DNA from: Mimachlamys varia
Taxonomy: Eukaryota > Mollusca > Bivalvia > Pectinida > Pectinidae
NCBI GenBank assembly: GCA_947623455.1
Contig: OX392534.1
Span: 34,787,426 to 34,851,425 of the forward strand
Reading direction: 5' to 3'
Length of the DNA stretch: 64,000 nucleotides
Shown here: positions 38,850 through 51,012 of the stretch, piece after piece
Position numbering within the stretch: position 1 is the first letter of the stretch
Layout of the letters: every line of letters begins with the position of its first letter
Made by a program: the position numbers and the translations under genes
The notes under the pieces: model-generated
Told to the model about the DNA's origin: nothing
The model's database searches: none
What the model saw: the letters and a program-made list of their open reading frames with translations, nothing else

Positions 38850-39880
38850 TTACCAAAAAGGCCTTGAGTACTGATTTTTCTTCTGTTGCATCTGAAATAA
38901 TTTGGCTACCAGGTTTTTAAAACAAATAGTCAGGTTTTTTTTGCCAGGTTGATCAAATGACTTCATGTAAGAACTTGTGCAATCCATGAAACAACATACA
39001 GCAGTTCTAGTTCTTTCAGACACCTGTGTACTGCCCGGTTGAAAGCAAGATATAAGGTTTCTCAACATTATAAAGCGATCTCATATATGAGTTTGCCAAA
39101 TGTAAACTTCCTGATATCTTGTAATGAAGTCGACCAGATCTCGGATAAGCGTTTAGAAACCCAGTGGTCTTACGGTGGTTTTATTGACATTGTAACGATT
39201 AAATGCCTACGTTTTAATTTCTGTCTATAAAACAGCATACCCGTATTTTATGTAAAGTGTGACACAAAAGACAAGCTTGAAATGACTTTTGTCAGTGTTT
39301 TTGCTTTTAATCGACAGAGTGTGATAAATTTAAGTCAATTATTGACTGTTTAGCAAACTCTTAATATCATAACAACAATGTTATATTTTTCAAAATTTGC
39401 ACTCGCGTTTTTTTGTCAATTTGTTTTATATTTACTGGAGAAAGATACCAACACTCTTCTGTCATATCTGTCAAATATTGATTTAGGTACAAGGTACCCT
39501 TGGGGGAATAGTGTTAATGTTAGTCAAGCATGTACAATATTGCGATGTCTGCAGATAAGAGTTGCTAGATTGGGATAGTACACACTTCATGTTTAATGTT
39601 GTTATTTATATTTCAGAAACTGAATTTTTCGAACATTTTTCCATTAACATAAAGAATCAAGTCAAATCATGGACAAAAGAAAAGTAGTTTAGCAGAGCCT
39701 AGAATATTTATCTACATGCATGAACCTTCTACAAAGTCATTGAGCATTACCTTTAAAGAACAGTGCCCGTTTCAATGAAGTAGCTGCCTACGTGGTCTTA
39801 CACTGGTTTATATAATCAGCTGAAGTCTTTACAAACTAGGTTACTCCGCAGTATTTCAAGCATTCTTAGAAATCCAGCAT
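38850..39880. other. Intergenic DNA, no gene found
   Basis: Short open frames only, none recognised. Confidence 0.45.
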
Positions 39881-39962
39881 GTTTTGTTTTATTGTTTTAA
39901 CGTCCTATTAATAGCCGATGTCATTTAAGGACGGCCTTTCGATGTATGCTATGTAAATAAGT

Positions 39963-40815
39963 TAGAGATTACCAACGCGTTAACAAAATCATAATCCGAA
40001 CTTAAAATCGATTAAAGACCCAATATACGTAATTTTCGGAAAAATATGAAGCGAAAAACAATCCTTATAACTTATTATGTTATAGATTTAGTTAAGAATA
40101 ACTGATATCAGCAATATTCAAGGTGAGTTCTTACGCGGTTACCGGTACAGAAGCTATTGAAACACGGTATTTGTAAACACGCGTCCATTTTTAACTGTCT
40201 TCTACCTTCGGATTGTTGTTGAAGTGGGCCGCACCTGTATTATTTTCAGTTCTTTGGATTTTTCTGTCAGAGTTTCTTGTTAGTTACCACTCAGGTTTAC
40301 TTCGTTTTAGGCTTATTTTTGCATGGTTATCAACTACATGTAGATTTTTATTCATAATTTTTCAGCATCCCGAAAAAAATGCTGAAGTTACGTAAATTGG
40401 GCCTTTAAAGCAGGGGTAAAATATCAACTAAGGAAAGATTTACATGGAGACCCTTGAAAATGTACAAGAGAACAAGACCAGGTGTTCCGGAAGATTAAGC
40501 CTCTTCTACTTCATCGACACACCCGCCATTTAAATCTTTGTCATATCCCAGTAAATGCAAGTTCTCAAAATGAATACGAGTATCATTGTCAATCACAACA
40601 AGTAAATACACTTATGAGAATACTCAAAAACGTCCATCTTCATATCACGTAAAGACACAGATTATTTTCTCAATGAGACAAAGATGCCCACCATAAAACT
40701 GATAGATCTGATCAACATACATCTTTCGAATCCTTGCGTTGTTAGTTTGTTTGTTATCAGTCGACATCGATCACGATATTTAGAGCAAGCCCTATCATAT
40801 CGAATCACACTATCA
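39963..40815 (-). mobile_element. R retroelement copy, minus strand, interrupted by MITE C
   Basis: The R terminus (39963-40017) is split from the rest (from 40411) by MITE C. The remainder has the tail blocks and, on the minus strand, RT C-terminal pieces IRYDRACSKY, LITNKLTTQGFE and SFMVGIF near 40815-40690. Frames are broken. Confidence 0.7.
40014..40411. mobile_element. MITE family C copy with clean TTAA target duplication
   Basis: TTAA then AGACCCAATATACG at the left, and CGTAAATTGGGCCT then TTAA at the right. The ends are inverted repeats. Removing the element restores the R consensus across the junction. This is the pattern of piggyBac-type MITEs. Confidence 0.8.
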
Positions 40816-41623
40816 CACCGAAATATATTGCCAAATGCCCCCAGCAGAACACCCATCCAAATGGTCACAATATTCTGACACGAGTTAACCAGTCTTTCTA
40901 CCCCCAAAATGCTGGACATCAAGCAGAGTGTATAAACTACAATTGATTGAGACTCTGACATGTCTCAGCCTGGGAACAGAACTCATAGCCTTTCTCGGGA
41001 AGGAGAAACTTGCTTAGAAACAAGAGGAAGGGTAAGATCTCAAATTTAGTCGCCTCCCACGTTCTTGTCATAGAGGCAGCAGATACATTTTTCTTGTGCC
41101 CTACCTGCAGGGCGGATGCAGTATGTACCTGCTTACTTACATTAGTCGTCCTACAACATATTATCTGTTCCCTATAGTTTATCTATTACATGTCTGTGGT
41201 TGTTTTTTAAGGGTTTTATTTTTTGTTTTGTTTTTAATTACAACTTAATATCAAATAGATATGGCCTATGCAGTTGTCTTGTAATCCAAGCAAATGTTGT
41301 TCAAAGTCATCCATCTACATTCATAATATGTGTTGTTAAAACTGAAATCATTTTTCATCGTGAAAATATTAAATAACAAACAGTGCATGATGGCGGAAAT
41401 ACATTAGATGATAAAACAACATCAAACACACGCAATGCAATAAAGATGTGTTGTCAATTTCAATGAATCATTTATCAGTGTATGTCGCTGCATTATTAAT
41501 GTTTCTGATTGCAATCTGAAAGCATGTTAAAGGCTTCTTTGATACCACTATGCGTTATATCTATCATGACTATGCATGGTCAAGCGAAACGCTTCAGTAT
41601 GTGAATGCAACGTTCGTGTTACA

Positions 41624-41631
41624 TGACGTCA
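41624..41631 (+). promoter_or_regulatory. CRE-like TGACGTCA upstream of the fibrinogen-related gene
   Basis: A perfect TGACGTCA lies about 150 bases before the chosen start codon at 41779. It is a plausible promoter element, but no TATA box is clear. Confidence 0.25.
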
Positions 41632-41778
41632 GTACGACGATGCATGAAGAACATTCTTGATGCTCATAGTTGATACAGTAGCGTGCTTATAACATACCTG
41701 ATGTTAGATATTATTGTCTTTGACTTGGTCTTTGGTCATCCACTTCAACTCAACTTGAATTTCGGACAATCAGACAAA

Positions 41779-44700
41779 ATGTCTCTTTGGATATTGCCAT
41801 TCATTTTATGGATACATTTCTGTCGCGGAGAATTTTCTCAATATCACTACACGAAAACTGAGGTAGTTCAAGGAAGTTTGGTAGGATCACCTTCGTTCTC
41901 AGTCTCAATGCTATCATGTTCTGCGTTTTGTTCAACAAAACATTGCGAGTCTTTCGCTTTCAACACACAAACAGGGGAATGTCGGATGTACCATGTATCT
42001 TTACAAGGAAACAAGTCACAAGTACCGATTATGGAGTATTATGTACTTGACGAGATAGGACGTAAGTATTTGCGTTCGAAGTATTTAATTCAGAAGCGTA
42101 CGGCAATGTATTGTTTAAGATGAAACAAATATCACTTGAGGGAACATTTGGTAAAACATAACCATGCTTATAGCTTCGATATGACATTCTGTCCAGGAAA
42201 GCATTAGATAATTCATAAAATATTTTTATTAAAAATCATAAGTGTTAAACTGATTCAATAGCATTGGAATATGTATACGTTGTAGACTAAAAAAATGCCT
42301 CACCCTGTGGTCCTTTTATTGGTTCAGTATACCTTTAATATTCCTAGCTAAGTATCACTTAAGTATCGTTTGATGAACATAATAATAATCTCGTGGACAC
42401 GTAACGGTAAAAATGAGATTTGAAGTCGGCGGCGGCTCCTTTGTAATCTTCAAAGGACCGACATACGGCCTAATGAATGTGTCAGTTTTTTTTACATTTG
42501 AGTCTGCCTTCAGTTTTGCCATTACATATTCCAAGGATTAGAGAATATAAGGTACACAATCCCCGTAGTGATCTAATAACAAACCTCGATGTTTGACGGA
42601 TTGTTTACTGGCAATGTTGCACCCATTAAGAAAAAAATTGGAGAATACCAAAGCGTCAACAAAACCACAATCCGAACCCAACATCTATTAACCTAGGGTA
42701 GAATATGAACAAATGAAAGACTTTCAAAGAGACACTTATAAAAGTACAAGATAATGAAACCAGTTATTCCAGAAGAGTAAGCGTCTTCTGATTCATCGAT
42801 GCCACCCGCCATGTAAATTGTTCCCATCAAAGTTAACATCGTTTTGAGAACTGTTTCTAAAATTTAAAGGAACCTCCATCCTGTTATAGAATGAAATATT
42901 TAAAGCCCGGAAATTCCCATATATTATCTGTTCATAAATTGTATTTACCTACTGAAGTAAAAGAAGCTGGTATATGAAAAAATATTGAAAAAGACCCATC
43001 CACAAGCAGAAAAGAATCCATAAACCGATTTTGATGAAAACTATGGACATGTTTTATGGTAAATATATTGGTCTCACTGTGAAGAATGTTGTGTCCTTGT
43101 GTGATATGAAGGGGGAACATTAAATACGCCCATCAGTATATCATGTTGTAATGTTGAAATTACCTCAGTTCTTACATTGAGTACTTGGCATTAACTAGAT
43201 GTACTAGATTGACATGCCGGGTGTCGTCAATGAAGCAGAAGGCGCTTACTCTACCGCAACACCTGGTCTTATTCTCTTGTTATTCTTCAAGGGTCCCTGA
43301 GTAATTAATTTCCTTGTACAAATATGCTGCTAATTTAATCGATTTGAGCTCTGATTATGATTTTGTGAACGCTTTGGTATTCTCCATTTTTCTCATTTGT
43401 TTCTTGTTTCAGTTTACACCAAAGATTTAATATTTGATAATAGATGTGAGTGTGAAAATGAAAAGTGAATAAAGGAATGCAGCGAATGTCAATTCGGTTT
43501 AACCGACAATCAACCCAGAAAAAGTATGAATGTACAGAGACATAAAAGCAAACATTCACGGTCCCTACAAATTAATAGACATATTCAAAAAATTACCGGG
43601 GAAACATGAATAAAATACTGTTCAATTGTTTTTTTTTTTCGATTTTGAAATAGAAGATATGACGTTGTCCTTTTCAAATACACATGAAGAACTTGTGAAG
43701 GGTGAAAAATAGGACATACCGAAGCGTCAATAAGTTGTCTATCAGTGTCTTTTTGTATTCCGTCCATTATTGTTTTAAACTTTTGTTGAGCACTTCCGCT
43801 AAGCAAAAATAAAAACGTGCATATTATACTCTTGCTTTAATAGTTCAGGTTAAAGGTCAGTAAAATCGTTGAATCAAATACGACTATTGCTCAGATATAA
43901 ACGTAGTTCTATTGGAAATATTTCCAGCTAGACCTGCTAATAGCTGTTTACGAAACGATGACTGTGGCACCATACCGTCTGCTGTCTGTGATGGAGAGAT
44001 TTGTCGATGCCCCCGTTACTACACATTTATCCCTACCAAGATGATATGTATGTCCGGTAAGTAATCCTTTCAAACCCCAAAAGATTTGAATCTTGTTTGA
44101 CCTAGTTGATTGTATATAACCTCTTGAACTTGAAATCTGAACTTTTCTTCAGAAGCTGGTTACTTCTTTCCTTCAACTATGACCAGCATGAGCAACTTAC
44201 TACTAAGCTATACGTTACAAAGATGACTGACGATTACAATTTTCCTATCGTGAAATTTCTTGATAGTTTCATCCCTGCTTCACCAACATTGGTGTTTACA
44301 TGCCGCAGTTAATAATTCTTTTTCGCCTTTCTCTAAACATCAAGAGTGTCGGCACAGGTATTCGAGAGATGCAGGGTGATGAAGACTCAGAGCAAGTTTT
44401 ATTTTCGTCATCTTGGTCTCATTGAGAAACATTCTGTATCTTTGTATGATATGAGGGTGTAAACTTTTGAATATGCTCATTATATTTATGGTGCTCACTT
44501 GTTGGGATTATAATGATGACTTGGTCCACATTTTGAGGTCGTAACATTTACTTGGGTTCAACCTATATTAACATGGTTGGTGTTGTCGATGAAGTAGACG
44601 ACGCTTAATGTTCCGAAACCCCTGGTTCGTTTGTACTTGTTCACGGGTATATACATCTTTCAATATTCATTTGTCTGCTTATTATGAATTATAAATACTG

Positions 44701-47700
44701 CGGCTTGTAAAAACACATTTCAATCTGTCGTGTGCTTTTCAAACGTCATAGAAGACCTAGACACGTATTTGAATTATCACGAAGACGTTCCGAATGCGTC
44801 AATTAACAAGGATTCATATCGTTTTATGTCACACACACACTATTCTGAATCTCTATAACTTGATTAGATTTGGGGGATCACAATGTTGTTGACTCATTTA
44901 AGGATTGAATGTCTATTTTGTTGCTTGCCTCAGCTGATGAAGTTAAGTGAACCTCGCGCAAATGAAGTGAACTGCCTTCGCAGTTCATGTACCATTTGCA
45001 CGAGGTTCACCTGACTTTATCAGCCGATGAAAGCAACATAATAGACATTCAATCCTTATATTTACGTTAACTATTTTAAATTTTCCCGCCATTTGCATGC
45101 ACTTTAAGCTGCCGGTGTCACACGGTGCACTTATCGTCATGTATATGTACATACGCCGAACAGCCGATAGCTGGTATCATTCATCACTCGACAACAGAAC
45201 AAAATGTAGTCCAGAGATTTTTATTTTTTGATTTTCATATGTACTGTAATCATACCTTCGAACTTTGTTTTATTAAGAATTAAATGAAATACCTTTCCAG
45301 TATAAAATTAATCACGAGAGTGTTTTTTCAGTGCGGTTTGCATCGCGCAGCAGTAAACATAACGACGTCGTGATTTGGTCACAGCTGCAGCGAGTCAAAT
45401 AAAGTTGTCCTATAAGCAGTGGAATTAGGCATAATTCATTGTTGAAAGTATGATAAATGCTGTTGGTGTCATGTTATCAACTGGATTAGTGATTTGACGA
45501 TTTTTTATTTGGGACTTACGAGACAGACCTAACCGAAAACTGCAAGCTTTTAAGATAGGCACACGGTCCATTATGAATTAAACTCCCAGAAGTACACAAT
45601 TATTCTAGACATCGTAGTTTAGGTCCAAAACCTACGCTGTAATTTTAACGAATTCCCGGCCCCCTATGGGCAAGCTAGGTTAGGTCCTACAGTAGTCTAG
45701 CTAGGTTATTAGTTTCATTAACAGATTACACCTGTCAAATATTTGAATCTAACGTGTTTAGCTTCTTTAAAGAGAAAGGATTTCTATGACCAATCTCAAT
45801 TTTATTTTTTACTTGTATCAGACATGAAAACAAAATCACGAAATCTGACAGACAGGCAGATGATCCTATTTCGCACGATCATTAAGGGGACCTATGAGGA
45901 ATCTAGGACCAATAGAAATTGAATTAATGTTTTTTGAAATGGCAGTATTTTGCCAGATCCAGTCTTATTAAAGCTATATGCGACATGATACTGGCATAAA
46001 GATGTATTACTTGGCCAAGAACGAACAAGAGGCCAAAGGCCACGATGCTCTCGCCCATTATAACATTTTGTTGGCCAATATTTCTCAGAAAATAAATAAG
46101 AATACCGTCAACACAATCATAATCCAAACTCAAAATCGATTAAACCAGGAGCAAAATATCAATAAAGGAAAGATTAACAAGGAGACCCTTGCGAAAGTAC
46201 AAGAGAATAAGACCAGGTGTTCCGGAAGAGTAAGCGTCTTCTGCTTCATCGACGACACCCGCCATGTGAGGATGTATATAAATGATACAACATAGTATGA
46301 ATATAAGCCTGCAATCCATTATTTCCCGGTTCCAAACTCCTTCTTACCAGTTATTATTTCCAAACTACAGCTGCTTACCATTATAAAGCTGACAATGCTT
46401 GCAATTGGAATGTATTACTTAAGCTTTGTATCAATTTCTAAATTTTAAATACTTTAAACTAGTAATACTTAATTAGTAAATCAAGATGAATATGGAACCA
46501 ACTGAATTATTGAGCCAATTTCCAAATCTTATTTTTCAATCGGTAAGCCAACAAAGCTTTAGCTTGGAGCCTGGAATGCATCAATACTCCGCTTGGTTTT
46601 TACCTGAAATAATAGCCAGTTCCCCCACAATTTAATCCCACTCTATATGTGTAGCAGGTACACTGGTTCCGCATCTTTTTTTTTTTTGTTACTCCGCACA
46701 ATATGTGTTTGCACTCCAATAAATAGAAAACAAAGTATTTTCACTCGCACATGGTTTCTAACATAACAACAAGGGAAAAATCCAATGCACAAATACGGAA
46801 ACAGAACCTGTTGCTGCGCTTGCTGACATCTGTTTATGTTTCGCTTACTGCAATTACAATGTGTTATCACAACGACGGATAACGATATTTCGATATTAAT
46901 TGTTTCATTATTTATAGAAGTTTCAATGAAAAGGCTCTGGTTGCATTTTTCAATTTATGTATTCAGCGCTACATATAAAGATATATAGCTACAGTTTACC
47001 CCTCCTGTTTACCCCCTTCTCACTACATCACCTGCTGGTTAATATACTTTATATAACAGCTTTCGGTTGCTTATATCTGGTTAAGAATGTAAAAAGCATT
47101 CCCCAAATGTTGATGTGCATCAAGTCGCACACATTGCTATAACTTGTCAAATGCACAACATTCTACACATAACAGTTTTGCCGGAAATGTAGCCACAAAA
47201 TTGCAGTTTTTATGCCAAGTATGGCAAGAGCCAAAAAGCGCGTGCCCCACTTACTTCATCGGAAAATGATGTGACTAGAGTTCTATTTATATAACGCCAA
47301 AACATGTTAATGTGACCACCACTATGTATCATAAATCAAGTGTTTTATGACAGTGATGTTAGCATTACTGTTTACCCAGATTATACTGCTAAAATTGTTT
47401 GATGGCATTATCATTAGTTGTCTGTTCCGCCCAATTGACTAAAATTCTTAAAACATGAACAAAATTCAATTTTACAAAGACTATCTTATTATATGGTGCT
47501 TTTAAATAAACGGTTTTCCAGCAGCGGGTTTTCTCGAAATATCGAGATGCGAGTTGATGAAGATTAAGGACAAGATTTATGGTCGCCAACCTGGCCCCTT
47601 AAGAAACATTCTATACCCTTGTGTGATATGAAGATGTTCGCTTTGGAATATGCTCCTTTGTGTATTCACTTGTTTGGATTGAGAATGATGACTTGATGAA

Positions 47701-49640
47701 TAAAATGGATACGTTTTGACACAAAGGATAACAATATTTTATTTTACAAAGAATTTCTCATTTACTGTAAAATTTAAATTTTCTCCCTATCTTTGTTTCG
47801 CCCTCACACAGTTAGAACACTTACACTGCTAGCCTATGTTTGGTCAATCATTAGCCCTGTCTTCAATTTGTCCTTCTATTGTTGGACGAAAGGGGTGAAA
47901 ATAATTGAGGGTGAAGCATTCCAGTTGTAGAGTATATGATGCTATAAAATGTTACTTTTCTATGCTTACTATGCTTACCATACCACACACCAAACTGAAC
48001 GAATGTCTTAGGTCTCTCGTTATGAGAGCTTTCTTTTCCAAGATACGAGATGAACGACGCTACAAATACATGGTTGTGAGTTATCTTGGAGCATATTTTG
48101 TGAAAAACACAACAAAAGCTAGGTTGAACTATACTGAGGAAGATTTAGTACGAATGATTGTATTCCTAGATGGCAATATTTTTGTTGAGTTCGGAGGAAA
48201 ATTTTTCCAACAAACTGGTATTCCAATGGGAATGGGAACTGTGCCCCACTTTTGGCTGACTGGTTTTGTTTTCATACGAGGCTGAATTTGTTGAAGGACT
48301 TATAAGGACGGGTGAAAAAACCTTGCCAAATCTTAAAACTTCACTTTCGTGTATATCGACAATGTGTTGTCTATAAACAAAACGAAGTTTGCTCACCTGG
48401 TCGATCGTATATACCCTATTGAACTTGAAATTAAAGACACAACAGACTCTCCTACATCAACTTTTTACGTCAATCTTTACTTAATCTATGACCAACACGA
48501 GCAACTTACTACTAAGCTGTATGATAAATGTGACGATTCAAATTCCCGAACGTGAACTTTCCCTTTGTTGATAGTAACATCCCTGCTTCTCCAACCTTTG
48601 GTGGATACATGTCGCAGTTGATTCGTTATTTTAGGGCTTGCGAGACATGCATGTTGATGTAGACTATGGGCAAGCTTTTGGTCGCCATCTTTATCTCATC
48701 GAGAAATATTCTGTATCTTTTGTGCTATGAAGGTGGCCGTTTTTTAGTTTGCCCATTAGTGTGCTTACTTGTTGTGATTGGCAATGATGACTCGGTTCTC
48801 ATTTGAGGATTGATGCTTACTTGAAAACGATTACTCTTCTGGAACACCTTGTCTTATTCTCTTGTACTTTTACGAGAGTCTCCATGTAAATCTTTCATTT
48901 GATCCTATTTTGCCTCTAGTTTAATCGATTTGTTTTTGCAATATTGATTTCTTTGGGGAGAATAAGCGTATTTTCGATGTTGCTATTAATGCCTCTAGTG
49001 TCTCTATTTTGCAGACTGTCTGAGTCTCTACGACGCCGGCTTTACGTCAGACAGTATCTACGAGATCAAACCAGACGGAGTTACGTCACTCAATGTGTCA
49101 TGTGACATGACAGAAGGAGGATGGACGGTTATCCAGCAGCGGTACACAGGGGATGTAAACTTTAGTCAAGCCTCTTGGAACCAATCAGCTGAAGGTTTTG
49201 GAGATGCAAGGGGAGACTACTGGCTTGGACTGAGATACTTGAACATGCTGACATGGACTGAAAATGAAATCTTCTTTGAAATGAAGCTGTTAAACAACAC
49301 TCAAGTATATTTCCACCATACCGAATTCTCGGTAGCCAATTCTTCCTCCTTGTTTATGATGAAAGTATCGAAAGATTACAAATCAAATATGTTCTCCCCG
49401 GCAAATTATGAAGGTTTTTATCGCCATAACAACAAATATTTCTCGGCTTGGGATCAGGACAACGACGAGGATACAAAAAAGAACTGTGCTTTGAACAACG
49501 GACCCTGGTGGCATTTTACTTGTGGAATCTTTGGGTACTTTAATGATAAGTTTGACTTAATGAGGATTACAAGAACTCCGCCTCAGAAGGAGGTACCGAC
49601 CTACTTTGTGCAGTGTCGTATTAAGATACGTAGATATTAG
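41779..49640 (+). CDS. Secreted PAN/apple-like plus fibrinogen-related domain protein, three exons
   Basis: Exons: 41779-42061, 43928-44056 and 49015-49640, both junctions phase 1; 1038 bases, 345 residues. An in-frame ATG at 41683 exists, but the ATG at 41779 is followed at once by a signal peptide (MSLWILPFILWIHFC) and is preferred. Exon 1 encodes a PAN/apple-like segment (CSAFCSTKHCESFAFN, then TGECRMY). Exon 2 is a small six-Cys EB- or EGF-like module, residues about 101-135. Exon 3 is a fibrinogen-related domain (about 138-345), seen in DMTEGGWTVIQQR, GDYWLGLRYLNML and the calcium-site-like WDQDNDED before CALNNGPWWHFTCG. FReD proteins act as secreted lectins in invertebrate immunity. 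The tail after TCGIFGYFN departs from the usual pattern and lacks the WHxW-like pocket. The 5 kb second intron holds R retroelement copies. Confidence 0.92.
42385..42575. mobile_element. MITE family A, partial copy 4
   Basis: It shares TCTCGTGGACACGTAACGGT, CTCCTTTGTAATCTTCAAAG and CTTCAGTTTTGCCATTACAT with the copy at 22133. The left arm is missing. It lies in intron 1 of the fibrinogen-related gene. Confidence 0.6.
42630..42830 (-). mobile_element. R retroelement 3' end, minus strand
   Basis: GGAGAATACCAAAGCGTCAA through ACCCGCCATGTAAAT. It is moderately diverged. Confidence 0.7.
43010..43395 (+). mobile_element. R retroelement 3' part, plus strand
   Basis: It runs from the CATGTTTTATGGTAAATATA block through GGTGTCGTCAATGAAGCAGA to CGCTTTGGTATTCTCC. 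It faces the preceding R copy, so the pair forms a loose inverted repeat inside intron 1 of the fibrinogen-related gene. Confidence 0.65.
44120..44655 (+). mobile_element. R retroelement with RT C-terminal remnant, plus strand
   Basis: The frame EQLTTKLYVTK, YNFPIVKFLDS, FIPASPT belongs to the R reverse transcriptase C-terminus, followed by the tail blocks to CCCCTGGTTCG. It is broken by stops and lies in intron 2 of the fibrinogen-related gene. Confidence 0.65.
44899..45060. repeat. Foldback element, GGATTGAATGTC termini, arms about 70 bp
   Basis: AAGGATTGAATGTCTATTTT and its inverse form the ends, and AGTGAACCTCG or CGAGGTTCAC pairs further in around a GCAGTTCA core. The ends resemble the foldback at 11064. 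Confidence 0.75.
45061..46080. other. Intronic DNA of the fibrinogen-related gene, nothing recognised
   Basis: No exon-like segment with matching phase was seen between exons 2 and 3 here. Confidence 0.4.
46083..46275 (-). mobile_element. R retroelement 3' end, minus strand
   Basis: A well-matched copy from AATAAGAATACCGTCAACA to GACGACACCCGCCATG. Confidence 0.75.
46276..47900. other. Intronic DNA of the fibrinogen-related gene, nothing recognised
   Basis: AT-rich sequence without an exon-like or clear repeat signal, except an R-like scrap near 47590-47650 (TGTGTGATATGAAGATG). Confidence 0.4.
47905..48960 (+). mobile_element. Longest R retroelement copy, broken reverse transcriptase plus 3' tail
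   Basis: The plus-strand frame carries RT blocks in order: YFVKNTTKARLNYTEED, IFVEFGGKFFQQTGIPMG (near 48180-48230), then YIDNVLSIN (near 48350), LEIKDTTDS and EQLTTKLYDK. A frameshift and stop fall between the IPMG block and the YIDN block, and the catalytic YIDD has become YIDN, so it is inactive. The tail follows. The block style suggests a Penelope-like or related element; a GIY-YIG endonuclease was not seen. It lies in intron 2 of the fibrinogen-related gene, same strand. Confidence 0.75.
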
Positions 49641-49661
49641 CTTAAAAGGATTGAATCGAAG

Positions 49662-50060
49662 AAATCAGAGAATACCGAAGCGTCAACAAAACCACAATCC
49701 TACCTCAAAATCGCTTTCAAAGTCATCTAAGTGAGCCCTTATGTATCGTGCAAGTAGTACACTAATAAGCGTATTTGAAAAAAGGCCACCTTCATACCAT
49801 TCAACACGGAAACAGAATATTTGTCAATGAGACCAAGATGGCGACCATAAACTTGTTCATAGTCTTCATTAATCTAAATCTCTCGAATCAATGTTCCGTA
49901 AGTTTGTTCGTCAGCTGCATAAATATATCATAAAAATCTGGACATTTAGAGCAAGTCCAAGAGTAACAAATCAACAGCAATTTTTAACACATTGGTTGGA
50001 AAAGCAGGGATATTTATATCAAGAAAGGGAAAGTTCAAAATCGGAATGTCGCAACAATCA
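49662..50060 (-). mobile_element. R retroelement 3' part, minus strand
   Basis: It starts TCAGAGAATACCGAAGCGTC about 20 bases after the fibrinogen-related stop codon and extends into diverged RT C-terminal sequence. It may supply part of the 3' UTR. Confidence 0.65.
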
Positions 50061-50309
50061 CGTTAATTGTATTGCTTAGTAATAAGTTTCTCATGTTGGT
50101 CATAGTTTAAGCATTACGTAAGTATACATATTCTAATGTTATTGTAATTTCTGATATGTTTTATCAAATTAAAATTAATTCTATTTGTTATATGTTTCAT
50201 TAGCAAATGGTGCGCACATAGAAGTTTCGCGGTTTATGTTGAGAGTACACTTCGGTTTTTTGTGTTATAACCCCATAACATAAAAATAGATTCAAGTTAA
50301 TCCTTAAAT

Positions 50310-50845
50310 AGCACTAAATATATTGCATTACTATAACATCAATGGACTTGAAATGCTACAACATCGTACAAAGCTTAACAGATCACTTCTATTAATTCTA
50401 TTTTACTAATTAAAAACACACATACACACACTTCATGCGTCGATTGGAGAAATGGTATTAAAAGTAAGTCAGGTCTTAAAATAAATAGAAGATCAAGCAA
50501 TATTTAAAATCGTGATAGGACAGAGGATTAAAATAATGTAAAAATGAAAAATGTTAGTAGTTACAAACAAATAAATATTTGCAAGTTAAATTTAAATGAG
50601 TTTTATTTTATCAAACATATCCCAAAACATTTGAAAACACATAAAGGAAATATAGCAGGCTTATGATTTCTATTTTATGACAAGCATATTGATTTACATA
50701 TTACGCCAAAACCTTAAAACTGTTAACAGATAAACATGACTGACTGCGTGAGAATCGACAATACAACCAGTAAATATTTTTGTGTGATGACTAGAAGTAA
50801 AAGTACAAAGTGAATATCGAATGGCTCATTTGACTACGCATTTAA
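50310..50845. other. AT-rich intergenic DNA, no gene found
   Basis: Only homopolymer-rich sequence is seen. Confidence 0.45.
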
Positions 50846-50849
50846 AAAA

Positions 50850-51012
50850 ATAAGAGAATATCAAAGCGTCTACAAACCCATAATCCAAACTCAAAATCGA
50901 TCAAACTAGAGGCAAAATATGAACAAAAGAAAGATTTACATGGAAGATAAGAAGACAAGTTGTTCCGGAAGAGTAAGCATCTTCTGCTTTATCGACGACA
51001 CCCGCCATGTTT
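50850..51012 (-). mobile_element. R retroelement 3' end, minus strand
   Basis: From AATAAGAGAATATCAAAGCG to GACGACACCCGCCATG, with a short deletion in the middle. Confidence 0.75.

Noticed and set aside
45978..46295. Open frames sharing a CSGRVSVFCFIDDTR motif at 45978, 50919, 53437 and others
   Set aside because: The shared peptide simply tracks the R repeat 3' end read antisense; frames differ in length and break between copies.
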